This document shows positions 4,312-5,072 of a DNA stretch of 5,072 bases, piece after piece. The stretch is from contig VBKA01000122.1 of the NCBI GenBank assembly GCA_005879815.1, forward strand, positions 1 through 5,072. Direction: 5' to 3'. The notes under the pieces are model-generated. The model saw only the letters and a list, made by a program, of their open reading frames with translations. It had not been told where the DNA came from and did no database searches. Position 1 is the stretch's first letter. Every line of letters starts with the position of its first letter. The stretch comes from Chloroflexota bacterium. Its GTDB lineage: Bacteria > Chloroflexota > Limnocylindria > QHBO01. Both the position numbers and the translations under genes were made by a program.

Positions 4312-5072
4312 GCCCGCAGCCTCGGAGCTAATGCGCGACGCGAGATAGACCGGAACGACGGAGAGCGCGATGGCCAGCAGCGCGACGACGTTGACGACTG
4401 GTGCCTGGTTGGGGCGCAGGTAGTTGTTGAAGATCCAGATGGGGAGTGTCTGCTGCGGCCCGGCCACCAGCAGCGTGACGATGATCTCGTCGAAGCTCAG
4501 AGCGAAGGCAAGCAGCCCGCCCGCGAGGAGCGCGGTCCGCAGGTTCGGGAAGGTGACATGGCGGAACGTCTGCCACGTGTCCGCGCCGAGATCCATGGAT
4601 GCCTCCTCGAGGCTGCGCGAGGTTCGCCGGAGGCGGGCGATGGTGTTGTTGTAGACGGTCACCACGCAGAAGGTGGCGTGCGCGACGACGATGGTGAGCA
4701 GCCCGAATTGCACGCCGATGGTCTTGAAGGCGGTGGCCAGCGCGATGCCCGTCACGATGCCTGGCAGGGCGATGGGCAGAATGACCAGGAAGCTGACGGT
4801 CTCCCGACCGAAAAAGGAGAACCGATGCACCGCGAAGGCGGCGAGCGTGCCAAGCACGAGAGCCACCAGGGTCGCCCCGATCGCTGCTTGGATCGAGAGC
4901 GACAGCGACGCTCGGATCTCGCTGCTCTGCGCGGCTCTGCCGAACCACTCGAGCGTGAACCCGGCCGGTGGCCAGGTCGGGACGCGGCTGGTGTTGAACG
5001 CATACACCACGATCAGCACGATCGGCAGATAGATGAAGAGCAGGATCGCAGCGGTGGTGAGGCGCAACAGGA
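4300..5072 (-). CDS. PotC-type ABC importer permease, probably polyamine or related substrate (N-terminus cut by the window edge)
   Basis: The frame is open from the window edge to TGA 4302-4300. Numbering from the TTG at 5067 gives 255 residues, but the frame continues upstream out of the window and the family normally has some more N-terminal residues, so this is taken as partial. About six membrane helices are visible: near 5-25 (ILLFIYLPIVLIVVYAFN), 54-80, 91-113, 121-140, 178-203 and 223-245. The EAA loop that contacts the ATPase reads EEASMDLGADTWQTFRHVTF (154-173) with P174, and is followed by the PotC-like LAFALSFDEIIVTLLVAGP (186-204). LPIWIFNNYLRPNQAPVVN (208-226) is typical of the polyamine/opine/phosphonate importer permeases. 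It would pair with a PotB-like permease, a PotA-like ATPase and a binding protein, none of which is in view (probably upstream, beyond 5072). The family is firm; the substrate (spermidine/putrescine or another) is inferred. It is the last gene of its operon. Confidence 0.92.
   Translation of the reverse strand, partial: LLRLTTAAILLFIYLPIVLIVVYAFNTSRVPTWPPAGFTLEWFGRAAQSSEIRASLSLSIQAAIGATLVALVLGTLAAFAVHRFSFFGRETVSFLVILPIALPGIVTGIALATAFKTIGVQFGLLTIVVAHATFCVVTVYNNTIARLRRTSRSLEEASMDLGADTWQTFRHVTFPNLRTALLAGGLLAFALSFDEIIVTLLVAGPQQTLPIWIFNNYLRPNQAPVVNVVALLAIALSVVPVYLASRISSEAAGVPR

Overview
This is a GC-rich window (my estimate is 65-68% G+C) from a bacterial chromosome. There are five protein genes on well-supported frames, two of them cut by the window edges, and no RNA genes, insertion sequences or CRISPR arrays. 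The gene content suggests a Chloroflexota-like (for example Limnocylindria or Dormibacterota-type) or actinobacterial soil or freshwater genome. The pointers are a TPR-plus-rhomboid-like membrane protein, a large single-pass DUF3352-type protein, a thioredoxin-fold 2Fe-2S ferredoxin and a glycosyltransferase with a CysRS-tail-like N-terminus. That placement is inference from gene content, not a sequence match.

Left part (1-963), minus strand: the N-terminal 179 residues of a TPR-repeat membrane protein, probably a rhomboid-family intramembrane protease, lie downstream of a small excisionase/MerR-type helix-turn-helix protein. A perfect 11-bp hairpin between them may end the regulator's transcript. 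A palindrome carrying a -10-like CATAAT sits just ahead of the rhomboid-like gene.

Middle (945-2373), plus strand: a two-gene unit encodes a thioredoxin-like 2Fe-2S ferredoxin and a GT-A fold glycosyltransferase whose first ~45 residues resemble the C-terminal tail of cysteinyl-tRNA synthetase. The regulator and the ferredoxin are divergent. Their predicted promoters interlock, each -35 hexamer lying in the other's spacer, which makes the small regulator a candidate local controller. The ferredoxin/glycosyltransferase junction is odd: a good Shine-Dalgarno stands at normal distance from an ACG codon, while the first conventional start (GTG) is 24 bases further on.

Right part (2419-5072), minus strand: a 591-residue membrane-anchored DUF3352-type protein, apparently built from two copies of one module and lacking cysteine, is preceded by a strong Shine-Dalgarno and a concentric dyad. 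Upstream of it is the last gene of a PotC-type ABC importer operon, cut by the window edge. It ends in a 9-bp stem-loop that holds the stop codon in its loop. The DUF3352 gene and the glycosyltransferase converge with a 45-base gap.

I see no clear defence, mobile or biosynthetic system here. The most unusual points are the CysRS-tail/glycosyltransferase fusion with its puzzling start, the interlocked divergent promoters, and the dyad over the leader of the DUF3352 gene.
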